Shown piece by piece: positions 1 to 7,168 of a DNA stretch of 24,865 nucleotides. The translations under genes and the position numbers were made by a program. The notes under the pieces were generated by a model. That model made no database searches and had not been told where the DNA came from. It saw only the letters and a program-made list of their open reading frames with translations. The stretch comes from Candidatus Sumerlaeota bacterium (GTDB taxonomy: Bacteria > Sumerlaeota > Sumerlaeia > JADFCT01): NCBI GenBank assembly GCA_026398575.1, contig JAPLSP010000135.1, positions 1-24,865 on the forward strand, written 5' to 3'. Position 1 is the first letter of the stretch. Each line of letters begins with the position of its first letter.

Positions 1-1
1 G

Positions 2-289
2 GCGCAGCTCGATCCATCGCTCTTCACGCCGCGATGGGCCGGCTTCGCCACCGCCATGCAGCCCTACCGCATGCGCCAGGGCCAACGCGACTACCATCAG
101 ATTATTCAGCGCACAGGCGAACGCGCCGACGAATACCAGTATAAAGCTTTCCTCGCGACCCGCCCCGGCGGCGAAGCCGAGGCGCTGACCCAGCACTACG
201 AAGATTTGCCCGCCATACTGGCGCGCGACCACATTGATCCGCATGTTCCCTGGCTCTACAATTTTAAACTCGATTTCCGCTTCCGGTGA
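2..289 (+). CDS. 3' end of an unidentified protein gene (5' end outside window)
   Basis: The reading frame is open from the second base of the window to a TGA at 287-289. About 95 C-terminal residues are visible and the start lies upstream. There is an internal ATG at 56, but it has no Shine-Dalgarno sequence and the frame continues before it, so I treat this as a truncated gene. The fragment is hydrophilic and rich in aromatic and charged residues, ending WLYNFKLDFRFR. I see no membrane segment and no motif I recognise. It is followed by a strong hairpin at 326-369. I cannot assign a function. Confidence 0.5.
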   Translation, partial: AQLDPSLFTPRWAGFATAMQPYRMRQGQRDYHQIIQRTGERADEYQYKAFLATRPGGEAEALTQHYEDLPAILARDHIDPHVPWLYNFKLDFRFR

Positions 290-325
290 CGCCCCTGTCT
301 AATTAAATATCCCAATTAAATTGCT

Positions 326-369
326 GCTCCGTCGGGCGGCCTTGGCGCGCGGTGGCCGCCCGACGGAGC
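326..369. repeat. Perfect 16-bp stem hairpin in the 290-450 intergenic region
   Basis: Bases 326-341 (GCTCCGTCGGGCGGCC) are the exact reverse complement of 354-369, separated by a 12-nt loop at 342-353. The right arm is also the start of the 42-bp sequence repeated at the far end of the window. The hairpin could end transcription of the preceding gene, but no T-run follows it, so a dispersed palindromic repeat is at least as likely as an intrinsic terminator. Confidence 0.7.
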
Positions 370-395
370 GGGACGGCCTACTATTCGGCGCCAAT
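354..395 (+). repeat. 42-bp dispersed repeat, left copy (inverted relative to 24823-24864)
   Basis: These 42 bases are identical to the reverse complement of 24823-24864. The flanking bases differ on both sides (353 and 396 do not match their counterparts), which defines the ends of the identity. It begins with one arm of the 326-369 hairpin and ends GGCGCCAAT. It lies upstream of the beta-propeller gene, and the partner copy lies upstream of pyrG. Confidence 0.85.
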
Positions 396-450
396 GCGAT
401 TGACACGCTGAGGCAGGCTGCTTAGTTTCAAACGCGCGTGGAGGAATATT

Positions 451-2052
451 ATGCTCATGCAAGGTTTGAAGAAGCATCTGTCTATTGCTCGGTCTATTGC
501 TCGGTCTATTGCTTTGGCTATCGCTTGCATGGCTATCCCGGTGATCCATACATTCAGCGCGGAGAATTCTGAACCGCAATTCCGATGGGGCGGGAGCGCG
601 GATTCCAACATGGCCTCCGGCGCCAGGAACCTGCCCGCCGATCCGGGCGCCACGTCGCCTTCGTGGGAAGTGAAGATCGGCACGCATCAATATTCCATCC
701 CAACTCTGGATCGCGGCCGGATTTATATCGCTGCCAATGACATCGCGGTCGAGCGCGCCGGCTACAAGACCACCGAAGGCGGCGCGTTGATCTGCGTCGA
801 GCAGGCCACGGGCAAACTGATCTGGCGAATGCCCAGCCCGCGCTACTTCGCCGGCATCAAGCCGCCCTATCACTTCGATCAGTGGCGATGCGGGATTTGC
901 TCGGGACCGCTTGTGGACGGCGATCGCGTCTATGTGGTCGGCAATCGCGGCGAGGTTCTGTGTCTGGATCGCGAAGGCCAGGCGAACGGCAACGACGGCC
1001 CATTCAAAGATGAACTCGAATACATGGGGATCGCCGCCACGGCGGGCGCCGCGCTCGAGCCAACGGACGGCGACATCATCTGGAGATATAACTTCCTGAC
1101 CGAACTGGGAGTCATTCCGCATGACGTCTGCGGCAGCACATTGCTGCTCCACGGCGATCTGCTCTACGCCTGCACCTCCAACGGACAGGATGACAAACAC
1201 AAACTGGTCGCCAACCCGCAGGCGCCGACCCTGATCGTCCTCGACAAAAAAACCGGACGCCTGGTCGCGCGCGACGATGAAAAAATCGGCGAGCGCCTGT
1301 TCCATTGCAATTGGTCATCGCCCGTGGGAGGAGTGGTGAATGGCCGCCCCTTGATTTTCTTCGGCGCCGGCGACGGCATCCTCTACGCCTTCGATCCTGC
1401 AACGCCGACGCCATCAAGCTCAGCTCCCGCGTCCACCAGGTCCACCCCGTCCACCCCAACCATCCAAATCCTAAAAAAAGTCTGGTCCTGCGACTGCAAT
1501 CCTCTGGACTATCGCATGCGCGACGGCAAGTTCATTCCCCCAGCATCGAACAGCATCCATAAGCCGGATGGCCCGAGCGAGATCATCGGCGTTCCGGCGC
1601 CTTATAACGGCAGGCTCTACGTGGCCATCGGACAAAGCCCCATCTACGGCGTCGGGCAAGGTTGCCTTTCGTGCGTGGACGCCGCCACGGGCAAGATTGT
1701 GTGGTCCTCGAAACTGGTTGAGCGCACCCTTGCGACTGCGGCGATCAGCGACGGCCTTCTTTATATCCCCGACCTCACCGGCAATCTGCATTGTTTCGAC
1801 GCCGCAACCGGCCAGCGCTATTGGGTCCACTCTCTGGAAGACAAGACCTGGTGCTCGTCGGCCTTCGTCGCGGACGGCAAGGTTTACGTTGGGACAGAGA
1901 AAACAAATCTCTTGTGGGTGCTGAAGGCCGGCAAGGAGAAACAGGTCCTCTCGAAAATTCGCCTCAAAGCCGGCGCCGTCACCGTGACCGCCGCCGATGG
2001 CGTCCTCTACATCCCCACTCAACGCACATTGATTGCCATTCCAGGGAGATGA
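451..2052 (+). CDS. Secreted PQQ-binding-like beta-propeller repeat protein
   Basis: This 533-residue exported protein belongs to the PQQ-like (BamB/quinoprotein-type) beta-propeller superfamily. Repeated blades carry the usual signature of an aspartate and A-T-G-K/Q followed by an aromatic: EQATGKLIWR, DKKTGRLVA, DAATGKIVWSS and DAATGQRYW. A signal peptide covers about residues 1-36 (KK, hydrophobic core, FSA|EN site). GGAGG at 440-444, six bases before the ATG at 451, supports this start. Two features are odd: a 12-bp tandem repeat in the signal peptide (481-513) and a Ser/Thr/Pro linker at about residues 319-341 encoded by GTCCACC-type repeats. No catalytic residues of a true quinoprotein dehydrogenase are evident, so a scaffold or sugar-binding role is as likely as an enzymatic one. 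It precedes a GH38 mannosidase by about 70 bases, probably in one transcript. Confidence 0.88.
   Translation: MLMQGLKKHLSIARSIARSIALAIACMAIPVIHTFSAENSEPQFRWGGSADSNMASGARNLPADPGATSPSWEVKIGTHQYSIPTLDRGRIYIAANDIAVERAGYKTTEGGALICVEQATGKLIWRMPSPRYFAGIKPPYHFDQWRCGICSGPLVDGDRVYVVGNRGEVLCLDREGQANGNDGPFKDELEYMGIAATAGAALEPTDGDIIWRYNFLTELGVIPHDVCGSTLLLHGDLLYACTSNGQDDKHKLVANPQAPTLIVLDKKTGRLVARDDEKIGERLFHCNWSSPVGGVVNGRPLIFFGAGDGILYAFDPATPTPSSSAPASTRSTPSTPTIQILKKVWSCDCNPLDYRMRDGKFIPPASNSIHKPDGPSEIIGVPAPYNGRLYVAIGQSPIYGVGQGCLSCVDAATGKIVWSSKLVERTLATAAISDGLLYIPDLTGNLHCFDAATGQRYWVHSLEDKTWCSSAFVADGKVYVGTEKTNLLWVLKAGKEKQVLSKIRLKAGAVTVTAADGVLYIPTQRTLIAIPGR
481..513 (+). repeat. 12-bp tandem repeat inside a signal-peptide coding region
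   Basis: The unit TCTATTGCTCGG occurs at 481-492 and 493-504, and its first nine bases recur at 505-513. It is in frame and encodes Ser-Ile-Ala-Arg twice followed by Ser-Ile-Ala. Because the unit is a multiple of three, changes in copy number would lengthen or shorten the signal peptide without shifting the frame. Confidence 0.9.
1431..1457 (+). repeat. GTCCACC-type 9-bp repeats within the propeller gene
   Basis: Three 9-bp units, GTCCACCAG, GTCCACCCC and GTCCACCCC, run in tandem. They encode part of a Ser/Thr/Pro-rich linker between two propeller blades, after YAFDP and before LKKVW. The sequence is unlike the surrounding gene and looks like a dispersed low-complexity repeat that arrived in frame. 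Confidence 0.7.
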
Positions 2053-2063
2053 GAGGAAAGGTA

Positions 2064-2126
2064 ATGCTGTGTGAAAGAACAATAAAGTTTGTGATTTCGC
2101 ATCGCATAAAAAAGGCTGCGATATGA
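2064..2126 (+). CDS. Possible 20-residue leader ORF overlapping the GH38 start
   Basis: An ATG at 2064 opens a 20-codon frame ending in a TGA at 2124-2126 that overlaps the ATG of the mannosidase gene (ATGA). GAGG at 2053-2056 lies seven bases upstream, immediately after the stop codon of the propeller gene. The predicted peptide is basic (MLCERTIKFVISHRIKKAAI). ATCGCA (2101-2106) can pair with TGCGAT (2117-2122) just before the mannosidase ATG, so translation of this ORF could control access to that start. It may equally be chance: no homology is recognised and the peptide is short. Confidence 0.35.
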   Translation: MLCERTIKFVISHRIKKAAI

Positions 2127-4300
2127 AAAAATTGACGATCCATATTATCCTGAATTCGCATCTTGACCCGGTGTGGCGGTGGACGTGGCCGCAGGGGGTT
2201 GACGAGGCGCTCAATACGGCGCGGACGAATTGCGATCTGCTGGATGAATATCCTGAAATCTGCATCACGCGCGGCGAGGCGTGGTTCTACGATACCGTGC
2301 GGCGGCTCGATCCGAAGGTGTTCGCGCGCATGAAGCGGCATGTGAAGCATGGCCGGCTGGCGCCCATCGGCGGATGGTGGATTCAGCCGGACTGCAATCT
2401 GCCGTCGGCGGTTTCGTTCCTGAAGCAGGCGGAAGTCGGCAAGAAATTTTTCCGCGAAGTCATGGGAGTGAATGTAACGGTCGGCTACAACGTGGACAGC
2501 TTCGGCCACGCGGCGACACTGCCGGACTTCCTGCGAGCGAGCGGTTATGATTCATACATAATGATGCGGCCCGGCAAGCACGAGAAAGCGCTGCCGTCGA
2601 ATACCTTCCTCTGGGAGTCGCCGGCGGGCAAGCGCGTGATGGTTTTCCGGATCAGCGATTCATACACGACCCACAGCGTTCCGGAGAGCATCGAGAGGAA
2701 TGTAAAACGCGCCATTGAAGACGCCGACCGCCAGATCGGCCATACGATGTGCTTCGTCGGCGCGGGCGATCACGGCGGCGGTCCGACGCGGGCGGAGATC
2801 GAATGGTTCCTCGCGCATCGCGATTATGCGCCCGGCGTCGAACTGAAATTCAGCCATCCGCGCGCCTTCTTCGACGCGGTCAAGGCCTCGCGCGCCAAAC
2901 TCCCCGTCGTGAAAGACGAACTGCAATTCCACGCCATCGGCTGCTACAGCGTTGTTCATGAGATCAAGCAGCAGATGCGGCGCGCCGAGGAACTCGTCGA
3001 GCAGGCCGAATGCATCGTCGGAAAATATGCGGGGAGCGCAAAACCGTCGCGAGCCATCGGGCAGAAGATCGAAGGCGCCTGGCGAAGCATCCTCTTCAAC
3101 CAGTTCCATGACATCCTCGCCGGCAGCTCGATCCGCTCAGCCTACGATCATGCCTTGGATGAACTGGGAAGCGCGAAAGCCGCCTGCCGCGAAATCATCG
3201 TGGACACCGCGCGCAGGGAAGCTGTGAAACTTGCGCCCTGCGCTCAGCAGCAGCTCCTGTTCATCAACGCGGCCGCGCGTGCATTTTCGGGATACGTCGA
3301 GTTCGAGCCTTGGCTGGGATACGCCTGGGCGAAACAAGCCGCGAGTCTGCGCCTTATGAACGAGGATGGCAGCGAAGCCCCGGCGCAGCTGATCCGCTCC
3401 GAAGCCGCATGCGCCGTGCCGCGCTTCGTGACGTATATGGAGATTCCAGCGGGCGGGAAAAAGATTCTGCGCATTTGCAGCGATCACAGCGACCGGCGCG
3501 AGGAATCCTACTCGCCGATGATAAACTTTGATATAGATCGGCTGTCGAACGCCAAAGTAGGAACGTCGTTCAGGATAGGCGGATTGTCGGCGTTGGTCCT
3601 AAAAGGCGTGGGCTTATTCGATCTCGATACTATCCGAGTCGCGGCAATCAACGATCCCAGCGATACCTGGTCGCACAGCATCAGCGGCTACGGGGCAGAG
3701 ATCGCGGGCGAGTTCAAGACGCCAACGCCCTGGCGCGTGTGCGATCAGGGGCCGCTCAGAATCACGCTGCGCAATGAAATGCAGCTGGGCGGCTCAACGC
3801 TGTTGTGGCAGGTCTATCTGCAAGGCGACGAGCCCATCGTCCGCATCCGACTGCGCGTCAACTGGAACGGCCGGAACAAAATCCTGAAACTGCTGATCCC
3901 CCTGACGCGCGCTGAATGGAGCCGCGTGGATGGCATCCCCGGCGGTCGCATCGAGCGCAAATTCGACAGCCAGGAATATCCGGTTTTCAATTTCGTATCC
4001 GTCGCGGCCAAAGACAAGGCGCTCGCCATCGTAAGCCGCGACATCTACGCCGCCGACGCCCAACCCGACAACACCCTCCGCCTCACCCTCCTGCGCAGCC
4101 CCGCTTACGCCTTCCACGACCCTGACCGCCTGGATGAAAATGGCGTCTATCCCTTCACAGACCAAGGCGTCCACGAATACGAAATCGCGCTGATGCCGAT
4201 GCAAAAATTTGCATTCGACGCCATCGAAGCCGAAACCATACGTCAGACAAATCCCATTTGGATGAGCGAAACTACAAAAGGGATGCCCAAGAAAAAATGA
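2123..4300 (+). CDS. Alpha-mannosidase, glycoside hydrolase family 38
   Basis: The 725-residue protein is a retaining, metal-dependent GH38 alpha-mannosidase that releases mannose from alpha-mannosides. The N-terminal catalytic domain shows the metal-site motif NSHLDPVW (His13, Asp15), the nucleophile motif NVDSFGH (Asp125), GAGDHGGGPT at about 213-222, and NQFHDILAGSS with the third metal ligand His329. The C-terminal half is the beta-sandwich region of the family. There is no signal peptide, so it probably acts in the cytoplasm on imported oligosaccharides. AAAGG at 2111-2115 lies seven bases before the ATG. It sits downstream of the propeller gene, and the short ORF at 2064-2126 overlaps its start. 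A second, divergent GH38 gene lies at 13613-16090. Confidence 0.93.
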   Translation: MKKLTIHIILNSHLDPVWRWTWPQGVDEALNTARTNCDLLDEYPEICITRGEAWFYDTVRRLDPKVFARMKRHVKHGRLAPIGGWWIQPDCNLPSAVSFLKQAEVGKKFFREVMGVNVTVGYNVDSFGHAATLPDFLRASGYDSYIMMRPGKHEKALPSNTFLWESPAGKRVMVFRISDSYTTHSVPESIERNVKRAIEDADRQIGHTMCFVGAGDHGGGPTRAEIEWFLAHRDYAPGVELKFSHPRAFFDAVKASRAKLPVVKDELQFHAIGCYSVVHEIKQQMRRAEELVEQAECIVGKYAGSAKPSRAIGQKIEGAWRSILFNQFHDILAGSSIRSAYDHALDELGSAKAACREIIVDTARREAVKLAPCAQQQLLFINAAARAFSGYVEFEPWLGYAWAKQAASLRLMNEDGSEAPAQLIRSEAACAVPRFVTYMEIPAGGKKILRICSDHSDRREESYSPMINFDIDRLSNAKVGTSFRIGGLSALVLKGVGLFDLDTIRVAAINDPSDTWSHSISGYGAEIAGEFKTPTPWRVCDQGPLRITLRNEMQLGGSTLLWQVYLQGDEPIVRIRLRVNWNGRNKILKLLIPLTRAEWSRVDGIPGGRIERKFDSQEYPVFNFVSVAAKDKALAIVSRDIYAADAQPDNTLRLTLLRSPAYAFHDPDRLDENGVYPFTDQGVHEYEIALMPMQKFAFDAIEAETIRQTNPIWMSETTKGMPKKK

Positions 4301-4453
4301 TCAAAAGCGGGCGTCTCAGTGGCGCATGCGGAATCAAGGTGAACTAAGAGTAACCCTTTGGCGTATTTCGAAATGTTTTCGCTTTGACTTCGCGCGCCTC
4401 CATCGTCAATATTCCTTGTTGTTCCGCTTTGGACCGTTGGGGGGCGTACGCCG

Positions 4454-5173
4454 ATGGGCAGTTGCTGCTTCACACCCCGCAAAAGCCACTTCCTCTGGTG
4501 GTATTGGATCTTCCTGGTTCTGACGCTGGGAATTCCGCTCATGCTGGCGGCGCTGTATGTGGCACTGAAACCGAACGCAACCGAGAGCGAAAAGAAAGAA
4601 CGTGGCAAAGTGGCGGCTGCCATTTTCTGGATCATTTTTGCCGTGATCGGCTTCATCGCGATTCTGGCGTTGGAGCCATTGAGTCAGTTTATAGCACCTG
4701 AAAAAAGCAAATTTCCATTTTATTATTCGACAACACTTCAGCTGCTCGTCCCTGAGTTTTTTGTTTGCTTTTGGATAGCTAATCAATCGCTCAAGAAATG
4801 CCGCCTGTGCGCCACAAAGCGTTCGCGCGTTCTCACAGCGGCCTTCTTTTTTATGCTGTGGTTTTTTGCAGATGCGTTTGCTCTCAATGCCACCCTATCC
4901 ATCCTTATGGCTGGAGATGCTTTTGAATCGTTCCGCCCAGTCAACTCCACGTTGATGTTCATGGCCTGCTGGATCGGCGCGCATTTTTGGCGCGAGTTCC
5001 AGGATCGCCCCTCTTTTCGCTCGGCATGGAAATTTGCGGGCGCGTTCTTGATCACGTGTGTTCTGTTTCAAGGCATAGCGCAGTTCGCAACTTTGGGCCA
5101 CTATTATGCGTATCGCGCAACGAGGGGGAAAATCCCAACCACCGTCGAAGCGCAGCCATACAAGACACAATGA
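4454..5173 (+). CDS. Polytopic membrane protein of unknown function
   Basis: This 239-residue protein has about six hydrophobic segments (roughly residues 14-37, 53-75, 93-110, 126-150, 164-178 and 191-212). There is a KKCRLC motif (Cys116 and Cys119) in a loop after the third segment. I do not recognise the family. A G-rich stretch at 4438-4445 about eight bases before the ATG may serve as ribosome binding site. Its TGA overlaps the ATG of the next gene (ATGA at 5170-5173), which indicates translational coupling. The base composition is much poorer in GC than most of the window: 19 of 60 bases at 4681-4740. The pair may therefore be acquired. Confidence 0.7.
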   Translation: MGSCCFTPRKSHFLWWYWIFLVLTLGIPLMLAALYVALKPNATESEKKERGKVAAAIFWIIFAVIGFIAILALEPLSQFIAPEKSKFPFYYSTTLQLLVPEFFVCFWIANQSLKKCRLCATKRSRVLTAAFFFMLWFFADAFALNATLSILMAGDAFESFRPVNSTLMFMACWIGAHFWREFQDRPSFRSAWKFAGAFLITCVLFQGIAQFATLGHYYAYRATRGKIPTTVEAQPYKTQ

Positions 5174-5856
5174 CAATGCCATCTGACGACAAAAGCAGTC
5201 CACCCAATCCACTGCCACCGGAACCCGGCGCCGTAAACGAAGCCGTCGCCCCGGCGCCTGAATTCAGCATATCCGGGCCACCGCGGATGAAGTTGTGGCC
5301 GTGGGTATTGACTCTCATTGCTATCGCCGCAGCTCTATCCATTGCATTGCCTCCTTCACGCATCGAATTCACAAGTCGGGGCTATCAACGGGCGATAACT
5401 TCGCGAGCACATATGGACATGCGCACCCTGGCGTTTGCCTTGGAAGCGTATTATTTGGACTATGAGGCCTATCCTCCTTGCGCGAAAGGCGCACAAGGGG
5501 TCAATGCTTTTCTGAAGCCTGACGATCCTGCGTATAGCATCTATACGTTCGGCACATGGTCCGCCAAAGATGGCCTGGGCTCTTTCCTTTTCCTGACGAC
5601 GCCAGTAGCTTATATAACTTCATTGCCTAAAGATCCATTAGCGCGCTCTCGTGGCGCCAGCTACGGGTACTATTGCCAGAAAAGCGGATGGATTCTCTTC
5701 AGCTGCGGACCGGATGGCGTCTATGACCTCATGGAGCCTGAAAAGGTCTATGACTATCACATCGCACAACCCACACTGAGGCTGATTGCGGAATTCAGTT
5801 ACGATCCAACCAATGGCGCAGGAAGCAGCGGTGACGTTTTCCGCTGCAAGCAATAG
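5170..5856 (+). CDS. Membrane-anchored pseudopilin-like (GspG-type) protein
   Basis: The protein has 228 residues from the ATG at 5170. The frame is open further upstream to 4987, but that part overlaps the preceding gene and the ATGA coupling fixes the start. A Pro-rich cytoplasmic stretch of about 40 residues precedes one membrane helix (about 42-60). The helix is followed by ADMRTLA-like text (MDMRTLAFALEAYYLDYEAYP), which resembles the region after the N-terminal helix of type II secretion GspG-like major pseudopilins, and then by a Gly/Tyr-rich globular domain (SLPKDPLA, FSCGPDGVYD). The canonical prepilin cleavage site (G|FTLIE) is absent, so it is probably anchored rather than processed into a pilus. 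It is likely to work with the membrane protein encoded just upstream. Confidence 0.65.
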   Translation: MTMPSDDKSSPPNPLPPEPGAVNEAVAPAPEFSISGPPRMKLWPWVLTLIAIAAALSIALPPSRIEFTSRGYQRAITSRAHMDMRTLAFALEAYYLDYEAYPPCAKGAQGVNAFLKPDDPAYSIYTFGTWSAKDGLGSFLFLTTPVAYITSLPKDPLARSRGASYGYYCQKSGWILFSCGPDGVYDLMEPEKVYDYHIAQPTLRLIAEFSYDPTNGAGSSGDVFRCKQ

Positions 5857-5912
5857 ACGTTGATCCCTGCATGAAACTTGCAAAGAGCCGGAGAGGGGCA
5901 AATGAGCGCGCC

Positions 5913-6683
5913 ATGTCAATCTATCGCGAGACATTGCAGTCCGAGAAATTCTATGGCCGCGTGGCGCCGCGATATGATGCTATCTTCGAGCGCGCGATCC
6001 TCTCCGAGCGCCGCCTGACGCAGATGACGCGCCAATACATGGACGGGCGGCGCGTGCTGGACCTGGCGTGCGGCAACGGGCGCTGGCTCGATCGCTTCGC
6101 GCCGCGCGAATACGTCGGGCTGGACCTTAATGCGCCGATGATCGCCGAAGCGCGGCGGCGCTATCCTCCTGCGCGCCATTCCCGCGCGAGCTTCATCCAG
6201 GGCGACATGACCGCGCTGCCGTTTCCCGACGCGTCCTTCGAGGGCGTGATGTCAATGTTCGGCGCGATGGGCCATCTGCCGCGCGAAGGACAGGAGCGCA
6301 TGTTCCACGAAGTCCATCGCGTGCTGGCGCCGGGCGGCGTGGCAATCTTCACCAACGGCAACCTATGGTCGCCGTTTGCGCTGCCGGTGACGCTCTCGGG
6401 TAGCCGCGTGCGCCTGGAGGGCGTGCGCTTCAAGGTTCATTCCACAACGCCGCCGCGCTTCCGGCGGCAGCTCGCGGCCTTTGAGATTCTCACGCTTGAA
6501 AGCTACGACTATTCCTATCTTCCCATCGCGCCGGTCAAACTGACCGCCTGTCTGTTGGGGCGCGACTACCGCGAATGGTACGGCGGCCTGATGGGCGTTC
6601 TCGACAACTGCCGCTATATCCCCACGCTGCGCTGGTTTGGCAAGCAATTAACAGCCGTCTGCAGGCGGACAGACTTTAATTAA
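5913..6683 (+). CDS. Class I SAM-dependent methyltransferase
   Basis: This is a Rossmann-fold methyltransferase of about 256 residues. Motif I is VLDLACGNGRWLDRF, followed by the acidic end of strand 2 (YVGLDLNAPMI), FIQGDMTALPFPDASFEGV and the post-motif HEVHRVLAPGGVAIFTN, the pattern of the UbiE/Methyltransf_11 group. The C-terminal part (from about residue 150) probably shapes the acceptor site, but I cannot name the substrate. The frame is open from an ATG at 5871 that lacks a ribosome binding site. The ATG at 5913 has GAGAGGGG at 5891-5898, a rather long spacer, so the start is uncertain by 14 codons. It follows the pseudopilin-like gene by about 50 bases. Confidence 0.85.
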   Translation: MSIYRETLQSEKFYGRVAPRYDAIFERAILSERRLTQMTRQYMDGRRVLDLACGNGRWLDRFAPREYVGLDLNAPMIAEARRRYPPARHSRASFIQGDMTALPFPDASFEGVMSMFGAMGHLPREGQERMFHEVHRVLAPGGVAIFTNGNLWSPFALPVTLSGSRVRLEGVRFKVHSTTPPRFRRQLAAFEILTLESYDYSYLPIAPVKLTACLLGRDYREWYGGLMGVLDNCRYIPTLRWFGKQLTAVCRRTDFN

Positions 6684-6697
6684 GTAATCCGACAGGT

Positions 6698-6949
6698 TCA
6701 CCGATTAGCGGCCGCTCTCGGCCTTGCCGGGCGTGTTGCTCGTTTGGCGAGTTCCATGAGCGATAGCAGCGCGCTATTCACGGCTTCTTCGTTCGGGAAA
6801 GCTTTGGCGACTTCCGGTCTCAGAACGACAATGTTTGAGGACTCACGCAAGCGCTTTGCGTATTTGCCGCGAATCATAGGGCCTTTGAAATCAGAGCGCC
6901 TGTATTCTGGGCGTAGTTCATCTTTTTCTGTTTGTTTTGTCTTCTTCAT
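6698..6949 (-). CDS. Small antitoxin-like hypothetical protein
   Basis: The product is about 83 residues from the ATG at 6949; the frame can be extended to a TTG at 6988. The core reads DELRPEYRRSDFKG, then RGKYAKRLRESSNIVVL and NEEAVNSALLSLMELA. From memory this pattern (DELRPEYD...RGKYxxR...NIVxLxPxVAxxFxxxxxVNxAL) is a common small bacterial family often found beside toxin genes, where it looks like an antitoxin. No toxin partner is seen on either side. It is the only - strand gene in the left half of the window. Function is inferred, not shown. Confidence 0.6.
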   Translation of the reverse strand: MKKTKQTEKDELRPEYRRSDFKGPMIRGKYAKRLRESSNIVVLRPEVAKAFPNEEAVNSALLSLMELAKRATRPARPRAAANR

Positions 6950-7031
6950 AGATTTTTCGTCTGCAATTAAATTGACGCTTATGCGCAAAGGAAATAGCCT
7001 AAACGAGACTGTTATTAATGGTGAGTGACAG

Positions 7032-7050
7032 GCGCTTGGCGGTCAAGCGC
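7032..7050. other. Short perfect hairpin in the 6990-7168 intergenic region
   Basis: GCGCTTG (7032-7038) and CAAGCGC (7044-7050) form a 7-bp stem with a 5-nt loop between the divergently transcribed 6698-6949 and 7169-9388 genes. No T-run follows. It could be an operator or a chance palindrome. Nothing else is evident in this 180-bp gap. Confidence 0.35.
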
Positions 7051-7168
7051 TTTAACTACCATGAATTTGGTGTTTGAAAATCCGGCTTTGGCGCCTTCAG
7101 AATTGCGCAGGGTTCATCTTTGAATATGCCTTTGTTTTCGCCCGGGAAATCAAATCCCTATTACAGGA

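Noticed and set aside
326..369. Intrinsic transcription terminator
   Set aside because: The stem is strong but no T-run follows, and one arm belongs to a repeated 42-bp sequence, so it is listed as a repeat.
316..1305. A 329-codon - strand frame overlapping the propeller gene and its upstream region
   Set aside because: It crosses the 326-369 hairpin and the tandem repeats and shows no domain; the propeller gene on the other strand has a ribosome binding site and blade motifs.
4987..5169. Upstream extension of the pseudopilin-like gene to an ATG at 4987
   Set aside because: This part overlaps the membrane-protein gene in another frame and lacks features; the ATGA overlap at 5170 is the natural start.
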